Below the pieces are notes generated by a model, which was not told the origin of the DNA, searched no databases, and saw only the letters and a program-made list of their open reading frames with translations. Both the position numbers and the translations under genes were made by a program. This document shows, piece after piece, positions 52,052 to 61,619 of a stretch of DNA of 64,000 bases. This stretch comes from Saprospiraceae bacterium (GTDB lineage Bacteria > Bacteroidota > Bacteroidia > Chitinophagales > Saprospiraceae), in the NCBI GenBank assembly GCA_016714985.1, contig JADKBS010000023.1:1-64000 (forward strand), read 5' to 3'. The first letter of the stretch is position 1; every line of letters begins with the position of its first letter.

Positions 52052-54073
52052 TTATTGCTTGATTTTCAACAGTTTACAAACCTGAGCCGCTACATTTGCT
52101 CCTGTAAATCCGAATTTTTCATCCAACACTTTGAAGGGTGCAGAATAACCGAAATGGTCAAGTCCCCAAACCATGCCCCGGTCGCCAACAAGCCCTCTGA
52201 GCGTACTTGGCAGACCAGCTGTTAAACCAAAAATTGGCACATTGCCTGGCAGAACCTCCTTTTGGTACTTCTTGGATTGATTGCGGAAAAGCCCTTCTGA
52301 AGGGACTGAAACCACCCGGACTTTCAACTTTTTTTCGCTTCGCAAAATAGAGGCTCCCGCTACCAATGTGCTGACTTCAGACCCATTGGCAACCAGCACC
52401 ACATCGGGTTTGCCTTCGCAGTTTTCCACAATATAGGCTCCTTTAATAAGGTCATTCTGGTTTGATGTTGGCAAGTCGTTGACGCCTTGCCGGCTAAAAA
52501 TCAGGCCAGTAGGGGAGTGGCGGTTTTCAAGCGCAAGTCGCCATGCGGCCACGGTCTCTGCACCATCGGCAGGACGCATTGAAATCATAGCGTTTCTCCC
52601 TGAATGATTTTTCAATTGCTCCAGCAAACGCAACTGTGCTTCTTGCTCAATGGGCTGGTGGGTCGGCCCATCTTCGCCCACCCGGAAGGCATCGTGCGTC
52701 CAAAGGAACACAACAGGGGTTTCCATCAATGCCGCCACCCGCATGGCAGGCTTCATGTAATCGCTGAATGCAAAAAAGGTCGCACAGGCCGGAATCACAC
52801 CACCATGCAGTGACATGCCAACGCACAATGCAGCCATCGTAAGTTCACTAACGCCTGCCTGAAGGAATGCACCACTGAAATCATGGCGTTTGAAAGCGCT
52901 TGTTTTCTTTAGGAAATTCTCCGTTTTATCGCTGTTGGCGAGGTCCGCAGAAGAAACAATCATGTTCTCCAGCTTTCCGGCCAAATAGCCAAGCACTGCA
53001 CCTGATGCGTTGCGAGTGGCATCGTTGGGCTTGCATTGAATTTCCGACCAATTGATTTGCGGCAGCTTGCCAGTCTGGAAAAAAGCAAACTTATCGGCTA
53101 GGGTCGAATTGTCCTTAGCCCAAGCTTTAAAAGCATTTTTGCGCTTTTTAGCGGCTGTCTTTTTTTGTTCCAAAACGGATTTGTAGTGTTCGGCCACATC
53201 CGGGAAGATTTGGAAAGGGTGGTTGGCGTCTCCTCCAAGGCCCTCTATGGTTTTTTCAAAAGAACCACCTGCTCCTGACAATGGCTGACCGTGCAGTTCA
53301 ACCTCTCCTTCAAACAAGCTGCCATCAGCCTTGCGGGTGCCTAAGCCCATCAGTGTCTTTCCAATGATAAGGGTAGGGCGTCCGGTTTCAGCTATTCCCG
53401 TTTTGAGCGCCTTACGGATGGCATCATGGTCATTGCCAGGAATGGTCATCACTTGCCAACCCCAAGCCTCGTATTTCTTGGCCGTGTCCTCGCTGGTCAC
53501 GTCGTCCACTTCGGTGCTGAGTTGGATGTCGTTGGCATCGTAGAACATGACGATATTGCCTAGCCCCAAATGCCCAGCTATTCGGCCAGCAGCTTGAGAG
53601 ATTTCTTCCTGAATGCCACCATCTGAAATATAAAGAAAGGTCTTATGCGCCACTGTTTCGCCGAACCTTGCAGCCAAAAACCGCTCAGCGATGGCTGCGC
53701 CTATGCCAAAGGCATGGCCAAGCCCAAGTGGCCCACTGGTGTTCTCGATTCCTCTCTGTACATCAAGCTCAGGGTGGCCGGGTGTCGGACTTCCCCATTG
53801 CCGGAAGTTCTGGATGTCGTCCATAGTAAACTTGCCCAATAAGGTCTGCTGTGCGTACAACATGGCAGACATGTGGCCAGCATCAAGGAAGAAGCGGTCA
53901 CGGAGCGGCCAGGCCATGTCCAAAGGGTCAAAGTTCAGGAATTCAGAATAGAGCACATGGACGAAATCAGCACCACCCATTGGGCCTCCGGGGTGGCCGG
54001 ATTTGGCTTTTTCGACCATAGAGGCGGCAAGGATGCGGATATTGTCGGCGCAGCGAAGGGAAAGGTTTGACAT
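52052..54073 (-). CDS. tkt: Transketolase
   Basis: A 673-residue thiamine-diphosphate enzyme of the pentose phosphate pathway. It starts MSNLSLRCADNIRILAASMV; the TPP and metal blocks SGHPGGPMGGADFVH, GPLGLGHAFGIG and YISDGGIQEE are present, with the usual second-domain GEDGPTHQPIEQEAQLR. An 18-codon in-frame extension precedes this start and is not likely to be used. Cotranscribed with the FAH-family gene. Length matches the family. Confidence 0.95.
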   Translation of the reverse strand: MSNLSLRCADNIRILAASMVEKAKSGHPGGPMGGADFVHVLYSEFLNFDPLDMAWPLRDRFFLDAGHMSAMLYAQQTLLGKFTMDDIQNFRQWGSPTPGHPELDVQRGIENTSGPLGLGHAFGIGAAIAERFLAARFGETVAHKTFLYISDGGIQEEISQAAGRIAGHLGLGNIVMFYDANDIQLSTEVDDVTSEDTAKKYEAWGWQVMTIPGNDHDAIRKALKTGIAETGRPTLIIGKTLMGLGTRKADGSLFEGEVELHGQPLSGAGGSFEKTIEGLGGDANHPFQIFPDVAEHYKSVLEQKKTAAKKRKNAFKAWAKDNSTLADKFAFFQTGKLPQINWSEIQCKPNDATRNASGAVLGYLAGKLENMIVSSADLANSDKTENFLKKTSAFKRHDFSGAFLQAGVSELTMAALCVGMSLHGGVIPACATFFAFSDYMKPAMRVAALMETPVVFLWTHDAFRVGEDGPTHQPIEQEAQLRLLEQLKNHSGRNAMISMRPADGAETVAAWRLALENRHSPTGLIFSRQGVNDLPTSNQNDLIKGAYIVENCEGKPDVVLVANGSEVSTLVAGASILRSEKKLKVRVVSVPSEGLFRNQSKKYQKEVLPGNVPIFGLTAGLPSTLRGLVGDRGMVWGLDHFGYSAPFKVLDEKFGFTGANVAAQVCKLLKIKQ

Positions 54074-54241
54074 CAGATGTGAAAAGCTGAAAACCAAAGA
54101 ATGACACAAAGTGTTGGTTGTCAACACTTTGAATTTCCTCAGTTTCTATTTATCATTTTTAATGCTGCAAAGAAAGTGAAAACAGGCAAGAGGCAGGGGT
54201 AAATGCGGGAGATTTTATCAACAATAACAAAAAATCAAGGC

Positions 54242-54835
54242 TCAGGCAGCCAGTTTCCTCCACTCCAAAATCGCTTTTGCTGGTTCCAAGGAAGTGATAA
54301 CAATATCGTGTGTTTCACCAATTTGCATCGTAATGTGGTCGCCTTGCCGCAAGCGTACGATTCGGGTTTCGCCTTTTTCATCGCGGATATGGCATTCACA
54401 AGCGCCTTCCAATAGCACGAAGCTTTCAAGGATATCATAGTGGACTTCTTCGTCCACCATTTGCTTCACCCAAGCCACGAACAAGTCCCTTTTTTCATTG
54501 GACTCTAAGCTGTGGAGGTGGATATTGTCGAATTCAGTTGGTGGTACAATATCTTCGACATACGCTTGCCAGTCGAGCCAGTTGGAATTTTCGGCTAACA
54601 TGGGAAGGTTGGTAGGGTCCAATTTTTTCCTTTCCTTGTTTTGAATTTCGAGGGCATTGATTTTTTTCAAGATTTTGTCCCTAAGGGAGGCAGGAGGCTG
54701 GACAGAATGGGCTTCTGCAAATTTCACCAACGCATCTTCACTCAGGTCAATGTCGAGTATGCCAGGTTCTATGGTGTTATCCTCGGAAAGCAAGTTCCTA
54801 AATTCCGATTTGTTTATGTCGTGTGAATTTTTCAA
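54242..54835 (-). CDS. Cupin-domain protein, ChrR-like
   Basis: A 197-residue protein. The first third is helical (PASLRDKILKKINALEIQNK) and may be a zinc-binding or sigma-interacting domain by analogy to ChrR; the last 80 residues are a cupin (HYDILESFVLLEGACECHIR, HITMQIGETHDI). ChrR proteins sense singlet oxygen and hold ECF sigma factors, but no sigma factor gene is nearby and the N-terminal Cys/His zinc motif is not seen. Its role is not clear. Confidence 0.65.
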   Translation of the reverse strand: MKNSHDINKSEFRNLLSEDNTIEPGILDIDLSEDALVKFAEAHSVQPPASLRDKILKKINALEIQNKERKKLDPTNLPMLAENSNWLDWQAYVEDIVPPTEFDNIHLHSLESNEKRDLFVAWVKQMVDEEVHYDILESFVLLEGACECHIRDEKGETRIVRLRQGDHITMQIGETHDIVITSLEPAKAILEWRKLAA

Positions 54836-54881
54836 AGCAATTCCAGTATTTTATTTTCACAAAAATAAGACCTTAATTCCA

Positions 54882-56168
54882 TTATTTCTGTTGGCATCCA
54901 GCCATTAATTCCTCCCTAAAACCTAGCAGCTTTTCCTCCAAATCGTCGTCAATGACAGCAGCTCTTTGGCAATCTTTCCACCGGAAGTCCAAGTCACGGT
55001 AGAGTAGGGCGAAATAGCCGAGCAGCGGCATAGCAACTACCATCCCAATAAGCCAAACTTTGCCCATGACCAAGGCTACAACAAAACAAGCCAACCAGTA
55101 CAAAATGTACAGCACCATTGAGAGGAACAAGGCAACTGAGGCCCTGAATTCAATGGTTTTTGTTTTTTTGGTGGCGAACAGGTTGCCAAGGTAAAGTGGC
55201 AGCCAGTTCAACCCGTAGCCAATAATATAAGGTATCCAAAGTATGCCGAGTAAGGTGGCGCTTCCAAGTGAATAGGAGGTGTGGTCCATCAATCCCCTAT
55301 CTGAGGTACCGGCGTTCTTTAACAATCCAATGTATTTTTTGACTTTGCTCTTCAAGCTTTCCTTTTGTTCCATAGATAGCTCGTTCAGATGGTCTGCCAG
55401 TTTTTTTTCCTCGAAAAGTGGTTTCGGGTCGGTGGAGAAGGATGGGAAGACCCGCGCAGATGGCCCGTGGCGGTGGATTTCGAGCATTGGCTCAATCCAT
55501 TCGTCGTCGCTTGGGTCGGCGATATGGACGACCCGTTCCAATAAGTGCTTTCTCAATTCATTGGTCAGTGCAGTTACAGCTTTGGCTTGGTTTTGCAGGT
55601 AGATGGGCATAAAGTCCTGCACCCTGATAGGCTCCCCAAAATCAATCCTGACATCTGAACGGAATTCGTCAGGGTTGGTGTAGTTGACGCCAACGGGCAC
55701 GATGTGGACATCCAGGCCTTCGAATTTTTCCAAGGCCCCGAACACAATTCTTGCTGTCCCCTTCATCATGGGCCGCAGCCGTTTTTCGTGCTTGGTTCGG
55801 CCTTCGGCCAAAATCATGACCATCTTGTTGGCGGCCAATGCCTCGTAACATTTACTGAAGGTGTCATAATTGTTTTTCAAACCGCTGTACCCCGTGTCGT
55901 CAATCCTGAAAATGGGAACGATATGGAACCATTTGTAGAGTTTTCTGATAAAGGGACTTTGTACATAGAGGTCTCCACGGGCAAGGAAATTCAAAGGCTC
56001 GTCGAGCCAACAGGCAATGATGCACGGTTCTATGAAAGCCGTTGGATGGTTGGAAGCCAAAATGACGGGCTTGCCTTTTGGGATGCGTTCCCGGTGTGAA
56101 ATGTTGATTTTTCGGAAATAAACAGATAAGGCTATTTTTGCGCAAGGCTTTACCAGGCTGTATATCAT
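54882..56168 (-). CDS. 1-acylglycerol-3-phosphate acyltransferase-like membrane protein
   Basis: A 428-residue protein. An acyltransferase domain fills the first half: VILASNHPTAFIEPCI (NHxxxx block, with Pro-Thr-Ala in place of the usual Asp), FHIVPIFRIDD, and LAEGRTKHEKRLRPM. The second half has an amphipathic linker and three or four membrane segments (TLLGILWIPYIIGYG, ASVALFLSMVLYILYW, IGMVVAMPLLGYF). It would act on lysophosphatidate or a related lipid at the membrane. I start it at 56168 (MIYSLVKPCAKIAL); an upstream frame would overlap the divergent miaA gene. Confidence 0.85.
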   Translation of the reverse strand: MIYSLVKPCAKIALSVYFRKINISHRERIPKGKPVILASNHPTAFIEPCIIACWLDEPLNFLARGDLYVQSPFIRKLYKWFHIVPIFRIDDTGYSGLKNNYDTFSKCYEALAANKMVMILAEGRTKHEKRLRPMMKGTARIVFGALEKFEGLDVHIVPVGVNYTNPDEFRSDVRIDFGEPIRVQDFMPIYLQNQAKAVTALTNELRKHLLERVVHIADPSDDEWIEPMLEIHRHGPSARVFPSFSTDPKPLFEEKKLADHLNELSMEQKESLKSKVKKYIGLLKNAGTSDRGLMDHTSYSLGSATLLGILWIPYIIGYGLNWLPLYLGNLFATKKTKTIEFRASVALFLSMVLYILYWLACFVVALVMGKVWLIGMVVAMPLLGYFALLYRDLDFRWKDCQRAAVIDDDLEEKLLGFREELMAGCQQK

Positions 56169-56252
56169 TTCGAAGGTATTGTTGCTTCGCAATTTTTTGA
56201 TTAACCATTGCGAAGCTGCAAAATTACAACCCATAACGCCATTTTCAGGAAA

Positions 56253-57161
56253 ATGCAGCGTCAAAAACAGCTAATCGTCATTGGCGGCGCTACGGCGACC
56301 GGGAAAACGGCCACTGCTATTGAAGTTGCCAAGCATTTTGGTGCTGAAATCTTATCGGCTGATAGTCGCCAATTTTATCGGGAAATGAGCATTGGTACTG
56401 CAAAACCCACCCCTGACGAACTGGCAGAGGTTCCCCACCACTTTGTCAATTCAATTTCCATCCAAGAAGAATATTCAGTTGGCGATTTTGAAAAGCAAGC
56501 ACTTCAACTGCTGGCCGAGCTTTACAAAAAAGCGGATGTAGCCGTGCTTGTCGGTGGCTCAGGGTTGTTCATACGGGCGCTTTGCGACGGGCTCGATGAG
56601 TTCCCTGAGGTGCCTATTGAGACTGTCAAGTCATTGGAAGAAAAACTGAAAGACCAAGGGGTCGAATCCCTCCAATCGGAATTGTTGCACCTCGACCCTG
56701 AATATCACGGACAGGTTGATTTGCAGAATCCCCACCGCTTGATAAGGGCCTTGTCGGTGTGCAGGGCAAGCGGCGAACCATTTTCCAACTTCCGAAGGAA
56801 TGAAAAAAAACAGCGGTTCTTCACTCCGATTTATGTCCTGCTGGAACTGGATCGCCCTGCTTTGTATGAACGAATCAACAACCGGGTGAACTTGATGATA
56901 GCGAGTGGCCTGGAAGAAGAAGCTCGAACATTGTACAACTATCGGCATTTGAATTCGCTGCAAACCGTTGGTTATCAGGAACTTTTCGAGTATTTCGAAG
57001 GGAAATCCAATTTTGACGAAGCAGTAGAAAAAATAAAAATGAACAGCCGCCGATATGCCAAGCGCCAGTCAACTTGGTTCAGAAAGGACGATCATTGGAC
57101 GTCATTTCAACCATCCGAAATTTCGGCCATTACCAGTTACCTAAACCAATACCTACGATGA
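56253..57161 (+). CDS. miaA: tRNA dimethylallyltransferase MiaA
   Basis: A 302-residue enzyme that adds an isopentenyl group to A37 of UNN-reading tRNAs. It has the P loop GGATATGKTATAIEVAK, SADSRQFYREMSIGTAKP, HHFVNSISI and the later VGGSGLFIRALCDGLDE and TVGYQELFEYF blocks. The start at 56253 precedes MQRQKQLIVIGG; a longer in-frame reading starts at 56208. Divergent from the acyltransferase gene. Confidence 0.95.
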   Translation: MQRQKQLIVIGGATATGKTATAIEVAKHFGAEILSADSRQFYREMSIGTAKPTPDELAEVPHHFVNSISIQEEYSVGDFEKQALQLLAELYKKADVAVLVGGSGLFIRALCDGLDEFPEVPIETVKSLEEKLKDQGVESLQSELLHLDPEYHGQVDLQNPHRLIRALSVCRASGEPFSNFRRNEKKQRFFTPIYVLLELDRPALYERINNRVNLMIASGLEEEARTLYNYRHLNSLQTVGYQELFEYFEGKSNFDEAVEKIKMNSRRYAKRQSTWFRKDDHWTSFQPSEISAITSYLNQYLR

Positions 57162-57170
57162 TTTCCACCC

Positions 57171-57203
57171 TTCATCCCTCATCCCTCGTCCCTCCCTCAT
57201 TCC
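57171..57203. repeat. CATCCCT heptamer repeat
   Basis: CATCCCT-CATCCCT-CGTCCCT-C plus a diverged tail, between miaA and the convergent DUF3298 gene. Confidence 0.75.
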
Positions 57204-58012
57204 TAAAAAATCACTTCCTTCTTCACCAATTTCTCAAGGTCTTTGTAAGAAATGATGAAATCCGTTGGCCCGAAAGCATAAGCCGCTGCCTCATAGGGAT
57301 TGTACCAAAAATAAATTCCGTCTTTTTGAAGTTCAAAATTGGTAGGTAGGGTGAACTTCCCTTCCCAAAAATAGCCTTCGGCAATCAAGTCGGCATCAAG
57401 AGGGAGTTCTCTAGCTTTTTTGAATTCCTGTGCTGCTAATTTCTCCAATGCGTTTAAGTCAGTGATAATATCTTTCCAGCTCAGCGTTTTACCTGTTTTG
57501 AGGTCAAAATTCTTCACAGAAACGAATGAATTGGGATGTGCTCCCCCTGCATAGGAATAGGCACCCAATGTGATGCTGACGACCTTTGGTGTGTGAAGCC
57601 CCACTTCGCCTGTTACGCTGACTTCCCAATTGCTGTTTCCAAGGCTATCAGCGGATTCATCCCTTGCCGTTTGCCACTCCTTGAAAAATGATTTTGCCTC
57701 AATGGAAAGTGCAGCTTGTGTGTTATCTCCGTGGTATTCTTCGAACACTAAAATATTGATCAGGTAATTGTAGATGGAATCGTTGATGGCTTGTTTAACA
57801 GCGGCCACACCATCCGTTACTATTGGATAAACCATGTCTATTTGGGCGCAAGAACCGTCCTGTTTTTCACATTCGCCCATTTTGTCCTCAAAGTTTTTGA
57901 TTTCAAAACGGACTTTCAACCCTTTTTCACTGTCCAATCTGCGGTGTTTGGGGTCTTTGCAGTTGGCGAAAACAACTATGGTAGTCAGTAGAAGGAAGAA
58001 TACTCTAGACAT
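57203..58012 (-). CDS. DUF3298/DUF4163 lipoprotein
   Basis: A 269-residue protein. A lipobox (LLLTTIVVFANC) follows a short signal peptide, so it is anchored by a lipid. The rest has DUF4163-like sequence (MVYPIVTDGVAAVKQAINDS) and the DUF3298 block (GAYSYAGGAHPNSFVSVKNF, WKDIIT) near the end. It resembles RsiV-type extracytoplasmic domains and periplasmic proteins of unknown role. It ends inside the heptamer repeat. There is no obvious operon partner. Confidence 0.85.
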   Translation of the reverse strand: MSRVFFLLLTTIVVFANCKDPKHRRLDSEKGLKVRFEIKNFEDKMGECEKQDGSCAQIDMVYPIVTDGVAAVKQAINDSIYNYLINILVFEEYHGDNTQAALSIEAKSFFKEWQTARDESADSLGNSNWEVSVTGEVGLHTPKVVSITLGAYSYAGGAHPNSFVSVKNFDLKTGKTLSWKDIITDLNALEKLAAQEFKKARELPLDADLIAEGYFWEGKFTLPTNFELQKDGIYFWYNPYEAAAYAFGPTDFIISYKDLEKLVKKEVIF

Positions 58013-58068
58013 GGATTCGGTTGGATGATAATCTGTGTTTTGTTTTAGAAAAAAGATTTCACAGGGGT

Positions 58069-58796
58069 TTATAATAAATCAAAGAAGTTGCTCACACCAG
58101 GTGTGCGGGCAGTAATGAAGCCTTCCGCAAACTCAACCCCAATTGGCCGACCAAATGCACGACATTTTGCCTTTACAAACTCAAAAAAATCATGACCAGA
58201 AATTGGTGTTGCTGGTTCGTTTTGGTATTCGGTAACTTCTGGCAAGAAGAACTGCGAGCGAAACGCTAAAATTAGCTCCAATTTCCGCTCGATAAAAGGC
58301 GTGATATCCACTACAAAGCTGGGCACTAGGTCTTTGTCCTGAATATAATGATAGACTGCCTTTGGGCGCCAATGCTGTTGAGGCATTCCATCCAAACGGG
58401 TTTGGATTTTCAAAAGCCGGCATAAAAACATGCATCAGCTTCAAGTTTTGAAGAACGCCCGTGGTCGGGATGGCGGTCGTCGGGGGCATTGCAAAGCACG
58501 ATTTCGGGTTGGCACCACCTAATTATTTCAATGATTTTCAAGAGGTTTTCTTGCGAATATTGAATAAAACCGTCGGCCATGCAAAGGTTTTTCCTGAAGA
58601 TGGATCCCATTTTTAATGCGGAATTGGCCGCTTCGACATCCCGCAATTCTGCACTGCCCCTGCTCCCAAGTTCACCCCGGGTGAGGTCGAGCAGGCCGAC
58701 CGTTTTGCCTTGGTCAATATGCCTCAGCAAAGTGCCGGAACAGCTCAGTTCAACATCGTCAGGATGAACGCCTATGGCCAGTATGTCAACTTTCAT
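58069..58796 (-). pseudogene. bshB1: Bacillithiol biosynthesis deacetylase BshB1-like, frameshifted
   Basis: Two frames together give a LmbE/PIG-L family deacetylase of about 240 residues. The first starts MKVDILAIGVHPDDVELSCS with the AHPDD-type zinc motif, then LDLTRGELGSRG and NAPDDRHPDHGRSSKL, and stops after ADACFYAGF. The second continues LKIQTRLDGMPQQHWRPKAV and ends in FITARTPGVSNFF. A missing T at an A4 run (plus strand 58412-58415) would join them into GFLKIQTRLDG. BshB1 removes acetyl from GlcNAc-malate in bacillithiol synthesis. Probably intact in the organism. Confidence 0.85.
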
Positions 58797-58809
58797 TGGT
58801 TTGGATTGA

Positions 58810-60885
58810 TTATTCTTCTGCTAAAATATAAGCGGAATAAGGATTCACCATGGCATAGCCATAATTGTTAATCCCCATGCCGTTCAGGTCAATTCGGCCA
58901 TTGGTGCAAATCATTTTCCAATTACCCGGCGGTATTGGCAGTTCCTTGCCCCTTCCATTGCCATTGTAAATGACGAGGATCCGCTTCCAGGTGTCGCCGT
59001 TGGCATTGTCTTCAATGGTGAAACCAATCACATTGTCGTACGGGAAATCAAGGAACTTCAAGTGTTTTTGTATTTGGGCTTGGGTCGTCAACCTGAAAGC
59101 AGGATGTTCTTTGCGAAGCTTAATGAGTTGCTTGTAGTATTCAAAAAGGTCAAGGTGTTTGGCCTTTTTGTCCCAGTCAATTTGATTGATTTTGTCTGAC
59201 GACTCGAAGCTGTTCTCCACCAGGTTTTTGGTACGGACGAATTCTTCCCCAGCGTGCAAGAAAGGTACGCCTTGCGACGTGAAGACCATCGTTTGGGCGA
59301 GCTTATTCATGTTCAGGCGCTCCTCATCCGAATTGTTTGGGCAAGAAAGCTGTAGCCTGTCCCAGAGCGTGTGGTTGTCGTGACAGGAAACGTACTTGAT
59401 GCATTGCAATGGGCTTTTGGCCCAAGCAGACTTGGTATAGTTTACCTTTGAATAATCAATCTGCGGGTGGTTGACCCCCCCAACGATACCAAACTTCACG
59501 CTTTCCTCCAGTTTCAATTCACCGTTGATGAAGCCTTTTGCATGGTGGGTGAAGACATGGCCCTTAGTCCCATCCCTGAATTCATCTGAAAATACAGCAA
59601 TGCCGTCCAGCTTGGAAGTATTGGCTTTTACCGCTCTTTTTTCCTCTGCCAAAGTGCTCGAACCAGCCGTCCAGCCTTCGCCATAAAGGAAGATGGTGGG
59701 GTCAATTTTGCGAAGCTCCGCCGCAATCTGGTTCATGGTTTCTATATCGTGTATGCCCATCAGGTCAACCCGGAAACCGTCGATATGGTATTCCTTGGCC
59801 CAGTAGAGCATGGATTCCAGCATGAATTTTCTGACCATTGGCCGCTCCGAAGCCACTTCATTGCCGCAGGCAGAGGCATTGGAATAATTGCCCAAAGCAT
59901 CACGGCGGTAATAGTAGTCTGGGGCAAATTGGTTGAAGACAGATTCCTGCGTCGCTCCAGTATGATTGTAAACCACGTCCATGACTACCCTTAGCCCGTT
60001 TTCATGGAGTGCCTTTACCAAGGACTTGAACTCAACGATGCGTTTTGAAGCATCACCAGGCACAGATGCATAGGTGCCTTCCAGTGCGTTGTAGTTCTGC
60101 GGGTCGTAGCCCCAGTTGTAATTGAGATTGTTTGGGATGGCTTCGTCAACGGATTTGAAATCGAAAAATGGCAGGATGTGCACATGGGTGACACCAAGTT
60201 CCTTGATGTGGTCTAGCCCTGTGGTCAGCCCACTCATTGTTTTTGTACCTGTTTCGGCAAGACCGAGGTATTTGCCTTTATGCTTGATACCTGATGACGG
60301 GTGAATGGAAATGTCCCGTAAGTGTAGTTCATAGAGAACGATGTCGGCTGGGCTTGCCAAAGGCGGCTTTTTGTCTGATTCCCAACCGAGTGGGTTTGTT
60401 TTCGAAGGGTCAACCACCTGTCCAAGCTCGCCATTGGTGCCCACGGCCTTTGCATAAGGGTCAACAGATGGGGCCAACAAGAAGGAATCAACCATCGCCT
60501 GAAAATTGTAGTATTTCCCTTCGAGGTTGCCTTTAACCTTTACGCTCCAAACGCCATTCTTTCCTTTTTTCATTTTGTGAAATGAGGAAAATGGCAGTCC
60601 TTCTTTATCATAGAAATACAGCGTTACCTCAGAGGCAGGTGGCGCCCAAACCTTGAAGGTGGATTTAGCAGGCGTAAAGGTTAGGCCAAGGTCATTGCCT
60701 TTGTAAACCGGGTAATTGTCCAATTCGGCATTCGTGAATTTTCGTGGCCTTTTCATTTTTTGCTTTTTGCCATCTTTGACAGTGGAATCTTCTTTTGAAA
60801 CATTGGGTGAAGGTGCAATCTGGGCGTTGAGTTGTTGCAAACTAAAAAGCAAGACAAGGATCGTGACAGGTAATAACGAATTCAT
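58810..60885 (-). CDS. pulA: Pullulanase, type I (GH13)
   Basis: A 691-residue alpha-1,6-glucan hydrolase that trims branch points of pullulan, starch or glycogen. A signal peptide (MNSLLPVTILVLLFSLQQLN, then A) precedes a CBM48 domain (GLTFTPAKSTFKVWAPPASE). The catalytic barrel has the type I motif YNWGYDP, MDVVYNHTG, the nucleophile in GFRVDLMGIHD, and acid in YGEGWTAGS; VSCHDNHTLWDRL is the fourth block. I start it at 60885; the first 17 codons of the longer frame precede the signal peptide. It would act outside the inner membrane. Confidence 0.93.
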   Translation of the reverse strand: MNSLLPVTILVLLFSLQQLNAQIAPSPNVSKEDSTVKDGKKQKMKRPRKFTNAELDNYPVYKGNDLGLTFTPAKSTFKVWAPPASEVTLYFYDKEGLPFSSFHKMKKGKNGVWSVKVKGNLEGKYYNFQAMVDSFLLAPSVDPYAKAVGTNGELGQVVDPSKTNPLGWESDKKPPLASPADIVLYELHLRDISIHPSSGIKHKGKYLGLAETGTKTMSGLTTGLDHIKELGVTHVHILPFFDFKSVDEAIPNNLNYNWGYDPQNYNALEGTYASVPGDASKRIVEFKSLVKALHENGLRVVMDVVYNHTGATQESVFNQFAPDYYYRRDALGNYSNASACGNEVASERPMVRKFMLESMLYWAKEYHIDGFRVDLMGIHDIETMNQIAAELRKIDPTIFLYGEGWTAGSSTLAEEKRAVKANTSKLDGIAVFSDEFRDGTKGHVFTHHAKGFINGELKLEESVKFGIVGGVNHPQIDYSKVNYTKSAWAKSPLQCIKYVSCHDNHTLWDRLQLSCPNNSDEERLNMNKLAQTMVFTSQGVPFLHAGEEFVRTKNLVENSFESSDKINQIDWDKKAKHLDLFEYYKQLIKLRKEHPAFRLTTQAQIQKHLKFLDFPYDNVIGFTIEDNANGDTWKRILVIYNGNGRGKELPIPPGNWKMICTNGRIDLNGMGINNYGYAMVNPYSAYILAEE

Positions 60886-60982
60886 GATTGAAGCATTGGG
60901 TTTGTAGCCGATTGAGGTGTTTTTTTGAAGGTGCAAAACTACGAATATCGAATGATGCTCCCATCCCTTATGAGGCGTTTCC

Positions 60983-60990
60983 TATTTTTG
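60983..60990 (+). promoter_or_regulatory. -7 element very close to the SCO1 gene
   Basis: TATTTTTG ends 9 bases before the ATG of the SCO1-like gene, so the transcript would have almost no leader. No clear TTTG upstream is seen. Confidence 0.45.
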
Positions 60991-60998
60991 CGCAAAAA

Positions 60999-61619
60999 AT
61001 GAACATGAGAGGGTTTGTATTTTTTTGCTCTTTGGCCATGTTTTTCAATGCTTGCCAAACGAATTTTGAACCGCAGGCACTTCCCATTCTTGGCAACAGG
61101 GATGTTGGCCCTTCAGGAGATACCATTTACCACCAAATTAGAGATTTCAGCTTCATCGACCAAGACAGTCAAGTGGTGAACAATGCTACTTTCGCTGGAA
61201 AAGCATACGTAGCTGATTTCTTTTTCATTGCTTGCCCGACCATCTGCCCAAAAACCTCAAAGCAGATGCTGCGCATTCACGACCATTTCAAAACCGAACC
61301 CAACCTTCTTTTGTTAGCCCATTCGGTCGCACCAAAATATGATACCGTAGCTGCTTTGAATCGCTATGCCCGGAACCTTGGGGTTGGATCATCCAAATGG
61401 CATTTCGTCACAGGAGAGCAAGCAAAGATTTACGATATCGCAGGAGACTATTTTAGCATCGCTCAGGAAGACCCCACGGCACCCGGCGGTTTCGACCACT
61501 CAGGCAGGTTGATTTTGGTGGACAAAAACCGGCACGTACGTTCTTTTTGCGATGGAACCGACCCTGAAGACGTTGACCGTTTCATGAGAGACATCGAAAA
61601 ATTGTTGAATGAAAAATAA
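60999..61619 (+). CDS. SCO1/SenC family lipoprotein
   Basis: A 206-residue copper chaperone/thioredoxin-like protein. A lipobox (AMFFNAC) gives membrane anchoring. The CxxxC copper motif is in ACPTICPKTSKQML, and the conserved distal His in GFDHSGRLILVDK. Family members insert copper into cytochrome oxidase or act in thiol chemistry. The upstream frame to 60888 is unlikely coding. It overlaps the cytochrome c gene by 11 bases, so both are translated from one mRNA. Confidence 0.9.
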   Translation: MNMRGFVFFCSLAMFFNACQTNFEPQALPILGNRDVGPSGDTIYHQIRDFSFIDQDSQVVNNATFAGKAYVADFFFIACPTICPKTSKQMLRIHDHFKTEPNLLLLAHSVAPKYDTVAALNRYARNLGVGSSKWHFVTGEQAKIYDIAGDYFSIAQEDPTAPGGFDHSGRLILVDKNRHVRSFCDGTDPEDVDRFMRDIEKLLNEK

